Below are positions 63,448-64,000 of a stretch of 64,000 nucleotides of DNA, piece after piece (positions within the stretch are counted from its first letter, which is position 1; each line of letters opens with the position of its first letter). The stretch is taken from assembly GCA_005502925.1 (NCBI GenBank), contig SCPD01000001.1:1-64000 (forward strand), in the 5' to 3' direction. Source of the stretch: Rhizobiales bacterium Y(2018). Lineage in GTDB: Bacteria > Pseudomonadota > Alphaproteobacteria > Rhizobiales > Aestuariivirgaceae. A program made the translations under genes and the position numbers. Below the pieces are notes generated by a model. That model saw nothing but the letters and a program-made list of their open reading frames with translations. It did no database searches and had not been told where the DNA came from.

Positions 63448-64000
63448 TTAACGATGCACGACCTTGACCGTCTCCACCACGCGTCCGGCGAAGCGCGACA
63501 GGCGGAAGCTCTTGAGATAATCGACCTCCTTGCCCGAGCTGATTTCCTGGCCGACGATCTGGCCGACCCAGAGACACTGCGACACGCCGCTATGCATGAC
63601 CGTGGTGTAGAGATTCGACGTCGACGAGCCGAAACCGATGATCGGCCAACGGTCCTTCGGAATGGGCCTGAGCGCGATGCGCGCCGTTTCGACCACCGGA
63701 TTGGCGAGGCCCGGATAGACTGCAGCCGCGCGCTCGAGCATCGGCCCCGCCGCCTTGACATCGAAGCTGTAACCGCTGGCGGTCTTGACGATCTGGTCGT
63801 CGATGCCGGTGCCCTTCTTGATCTCACGGTCGATGCCGTGATTATGCAGGCAGACACGTCCGCCGCCATCGGGCCGCATGCTGATGCCCGGCGCGTGGAT
63901 CACCCGGTCGATGGTGATCGCCACCGGCCCGGTATAGACCTGGGTGCCGGGCTCCTGGGTCATCGGCACCGAGTGGCCAACATAAGCGGCGATATCGTCG
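63448..64000 (-). CDS. DAO-type FAD-dependent oxidoreductase, partial (C-terminal part)
   Basis: The last 183 residues of a gene that starts beyond the window edge; the frame is open to base 64000. They show the C-terminal half of a DadA/DAO-type flavoenzyme (ALRPIPKDRWPIIGFGSSTSNLYTTVMHSGVSQCLWVGQIV, where the HSGV segment contacts FAD). It oxidises an amino acid or amine. It sits 37 bp before the substrate-binding protein of the transporter, suggesting that the operon takes up and oxidises one compound. Confidence 0.87.
   Translation of the reverse strand, partial: DDIAAYVGHSVPMTQEPGTQVYTGPVAITIDRVIHAPGISMRPDGGGRVCLHNHGIDREIKKGTGIDDQIVKTASGYSFDVKAAGPMLERAAAVYPGLANPVVETARIALRPIPKDRWPIIGFGSSTSNLYTTVMHSGVSQCLWVGQIVGQEISSGKEVDYLKSFRLSRFAGRVVETVKVVHR

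Overview
The window is GC-rich chromosomal DNA from an alphaproteobacterium, most likely of the order Hyphomicrobiales (Rhizobiales). This rests on several lineage markers seen together: a divK-pleD pair followed by a DUF3572 gene, an EipB-type (DUF1849) envelope protein, a DUF1489 protein, an Omp25/31-type beta-barrel, a phasin, hfq-hflX facing mazG, a PutA without the N-terminal DNA-binding domain, and rhizobial-type palindromic intergenic repeats. Genes are tightly packed, with many 4-bp start/stop overlaps. I found no rRNA, tRNA, CRISPR array, insertion sequence or prophage. Most of the window is ordinary core and metabolic gene content.

Layout. 0.1-6.1 kb: an Lrp/AsnC regulator heads a minus-strand operon (serine hydrolase, GNAT, MhqO-MhqD fusion) and is divergent from an EamA exporter across a palindromic operator; a small P-loop kinase and a second EamA exporter follow. 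6.2-8.7 kb: mazG converges on hfq-hflX. 9.0-15.8 kb: a DHFR-like reductase, an Omp25/31-like porin, divK-pleD, DUF3572, a GST, dinB and eipB. 15.9-19.7 kb: a plus-strand run of small metabolic genes (2-hydroxyacid dehydrogenase, RidA, GDPD, FemAB-like acyltransferase, HIT). 19.7-24.6 kb: two paralogous Tat-exported FAD oxidoreductases flanking an XRE regulator. 24.8-30 kb: clpS-clpA, a phasin with a well-formed promoter and repeated operators, and a D,D-carboxypeptidase with a SPOR domain. 30-36.8 kb: DapA-like, DnaJ-domain, VWA, FAD amine oxidase-like and PutA genes on the minus strand. 36.8-43.7 kb: panC, then a signalling cassette of a 1497-residue kinase with seven GAF domains, a single-domain response regulator and a response regulator fused to a class III nucleotide cyclase. 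43.7-47.5 kb: small stress and detoxification genes, a dodecin, a 36-residue membrane protein that is too short for routine gene calling, and an MFS transporter. 47.6-51.2 kb: a cobalamin riboswitch controlling a CbiX-like/[2Fe-2S] fusion gene and a BtuFCD-like ABC transporter. 51.3-57.9 kb: a CDF metal transporter with an unusually long C-terminus, HutD, GNAT, EamA, an oxygenase-type reductase, an HMA metallochaperone and an aldehyde dehydrogenase. 58.1-64 kb: a dipeptide-type ABC operon (oppF, oppD, dppC, dppB, substrate-binding protein) behind a DAO-type FAD oxidoreductase cut by the window edge.

The most interesting items are the seven-GAF kinase/regulator/cyclase cassette, the B12-riboswitch gene encoding a CbiX-like domain that has lost its metal-binding signature and is fused to a thioredoxin-like [2Fe-2S] domain (with a short upstream ORF after the aptamer), the MhqO-MhqD fusion, the paired Tat oxidoreductases around a shared regulator, the phasin promoter with 13-bp repeats, and the 36-residue membrane protein. 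All functions are read from sequence only; no database search was run.
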